In this document: positions 62,103 through 64,000 of the stretch, in pieces | How positions within the stretch are numbered: position 1 is the first letter of the stretch | How the letters are laid out: each line of letters opens with the position of its first letter | DNA from: Spirodela intermedia | Lineage: Eukaryota; Streptophyta; Magnoliopsida; Alismatales; Araceae | Direction: 5' to 3' | Assembly (NCBI GenBank): GCA_902729315.2 | Contig: LR746269.1 | Span: 3,110,001 to 3,174,000, forward strand | DNA length: 64,000 nucleotides | Made by a program: the position numbers and the translations under genes | The notes under the pieces: generated by a model | Told to the model about the DNA's origin: nothing | The model's input: only the letters and a program-made list of their open reading frames with translations | Database searches by the model: none

Positions 62103-63404
62103 TTCGTCCACAGTTCTCATGGTATGAGTCAGATTTTCACCTTGATCTCCTAGTTGATACTCTTAATTCTTTTAGGATTATCATATTAGACGGTTTATCT
62201 TGCTTTTTCCCCCATTTTCCTTACCCCTTTCATTTTTCTATCAACATTTCCTTTTTGGCTATTGGTCTTTAGTAGGACAAGTTTAGAACTCAAATAATTT
62301 AAAAATTCTTCACCTTGTATATTTTTAATAAATTATGATATATAGCCTTCATTATTATTTTTTAGTCGAATAAAAAACAATGGAATTTTTTTCTAATTTT
62401 TTGGTGAGCATTTTATGTTTAAAGTTAAAAAAAAATGATTCAATATTTTAATCTTCAAAATTATTTTGAATAAATTTTTTAGATTAAATTTCAATTATTT
62501 ATATCTGTCATTTTTAAATTATTTTCATAACAGCAATTAGTTGATGTATATTGACACCTATATGACAATCAAGATGGCTTGATAAAATAGAAACATAGAA
62601 AATGTAGGCATTTGCATTAAAAGTGATTATTTCTCCAAATATAATAATCTTAGCCCATATAAGAAATATTTTCAGTTGTATTTAAAGATAAAAATTAATA
62701 TTCTAAGGTGATTTATGATCATGGCTTGTGTAATGTGCCTAGCACTATTAATTTAAGTATTGAATAGCACCATTGACTATGAAAATAAAAAATAACATCA
62801 ATCACAATGGCAGCCTAAAATTTTCATATGCCTACAAAGTTGCTAGTTTTAGTCACCATGTCTATTGTAAAAAATAAAAAAAATGAATAATATTAGTAGG
62901 CACCCTAATAGTGATCAATTTAAACATTTTCCCTTCAGATTTAGGTAGTGATGAAGGCCTAAAACAAGAGTATTATTCTTAATATGGTTAGTATATGAAT
63001 TTTGACCTAAATGTTTACGGTTTCGAGTTTAGGATTGAGATTATAGGATTCTAATGAATCACCAATTCAACCTAGGGTTATGATGCCTTTCATTAATCCT
63101 TTGACAGTCTGCTAATCTAAGTTTACTCTCATGACCTATATCATAACTTCTTCAACTGATAGGGAAAAAAAAAAAAGGTAAGGAGAAGAAGGCAAACTAG
63201 TTAAAAGAGGAAAGGCACAATGAATGGAGCAATGGGACTTTGGGGAAGAGTTTGCCCCATGTTTATCAGATAATTCTTGCCATTAGACGAGCTAGCATAT
63301 TATCCCATGCTATTTCAAGAGAGCACTGGAAAGAATATTATTCTTGAGGATATTATTATTCAGAAAACAACCAAGTTATCGTCCAAATCATGCTCTTCAG
63401 TGTA
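62103..63404. other. AT-rich intergenic region, nothing recognised
   Basis: This is low-complexity AT-rich DNA with A and T runs. No exon, RNA gene or element with clear ends was found. Confidence 0.6.
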
Positions 63405-63900
63405 AAAAAGTTTCCACTTTTAGTTATTCCATAAAACCCACAAGTTATGGTTCTTGATGAGAAGGGGGAATAGCAGAGAAATATGCTCTCCATTGAAGGA
63501 GAGAGAGCAGACCCTATTCATGGAAGAGTCTGATATCCATGGAAGCTACATACCAAAGAGTCTAATATTCCATCGTGTGAATCAGAGATGGTTATTCAGG
63601 GAGAATATGGTAAATAACAAGATTTACTCTTGAATACCAAACTCAGAAAGATAGATGCCGAGGACATTATTGCAGCAGTGATCTTCTCAGATTCTTCCCC
63701 CTGATATGGCTGGCGATAATTCAAATCAATAAAGTTTCCATTTTTTTCGTTCTGTGATAAAACCCAGAAGATGGAGATTCTGATCCAAAGAGAAGCAACA
63801 GATAACTTAAAATGTTCTATTTAGGGAATGCTTTCTAATCTCTGTACAGGCACAGGCGGGGAAGAAGATGCATACCAAAGAGTCTCATATTCCACTAGAT
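63405..63900. repeat. Diverged direct duplication, period ~322-324 bp
   Basis: Words recur in the same order. AGTTTCCACTTTTAG-TTATTCCATAAAACCCACAAG (from 63410) pairs with AGTTTCCATTTTTTTCG-TTCTGTGATAAAACCCAGAAG (from 63734). CATACCAAAGAGTCTAATAT (63549) pairs with CATACCAAAGAGTCTCATAT (63871). It may continue beyond the right edge. The nature of the unit is unknown. Confidence 0.7.
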
Positions 63901-64000
63901 GAACGGAAGATTCATGCCCACTCTTTCATGGGAAGAGCTGGATGTAGCCAGTGAGTATGCCGATGGCAAGTATGAGCAACGGTGGGACAAGAACGAATGC

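Overview
The window is nuclear DNA of a flowering plant. It has large genes split by GT-AG introns, long AT-rich introns and gaps, decayed retrotransposon pieces, many CT/GA microsatellites, and protein families typical of land plants. A single-exon ABCG gene and the first exons of two other genes are very GC-rich, while later exons are AT-rich. That contrast is common in monocots, so a monocot is my guess, but the species cannot be fixed from the sequence. There are no bacterial features such as operons, CRISPR arrays or ribosome binding sites.

Layout from left to right. (1) 1-1287 (+): the 3' part of an ABCG half-transporter gene, cut by the window edge. (2) 4380-23222 (+), with a 5'-UTR exon near 2340-2725: an ALWAYS EARLY/LIN-9 type chromatin regulator with 19 coding exons. 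Its 3.5-kb fifth intron holds a broken antisense Ty1/copia remnant (one LTR plus gag). (3) About 23.3-33.7 kb: a 10-kb gap without a supportable gene, made of microsatellites, degenerate tandem repeats and probable LTR debris. (4) 33902-36985 (+): chloroplast ribulose-phosphate 3-epimerase, 9 exons. (5) 38327-39665 (+): a proline-rich two-membrane-segment protein of the so-called 60S ribosomal protein L18a-like family, 4 exons. (6) 40277-44099 (+): a 3-hydroxyisobutyryl-CoA hydrolase-like protein, 15 exons. (7) 44896-55632 (-): VPS16, a core HOPS/CORVET subunit, 15 exons, convergent with gene 6. (8) 56219-61841 (-): a polyprenyl (solanesyl-type) diphosphate synthase, 12 exons, less than 0.6 kb upstream of VPS16 on the same strand. 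(9) 62.1-64 kb: AT-rich intergenic DNA with a diverged duplication.

The genes are unrelated housekeeping functions (transport, transcription, Calvin cycle and pentose phosphate pathway, valine breakdown, vacuolar trafficking, prenyl-chain synthesis) and do not form a pathway or cluster. I reconstructed all six multi-exon genes exon by exon. Reading frame and family conservation are maintained across every junction, so the models should be close to correct, although no transcript evidence was available.

I see no clear new multi-gene system. The most unusual points concern splicing and local repeats. The ALY-type gene appears to use three non-GT donors (two GC, one GA). One of its introns is 78 nt, in frame and stop-free. 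The prenyl synthase has a CAGTAG tandem acceptor whose upstream choice would insert a stop codon. A degenerate ~54-bp repeat carrying G-boxes lies just upstream of the hydrolase gene. A perfect 18-bp inverted repeat lies at a probable LTR boundary.
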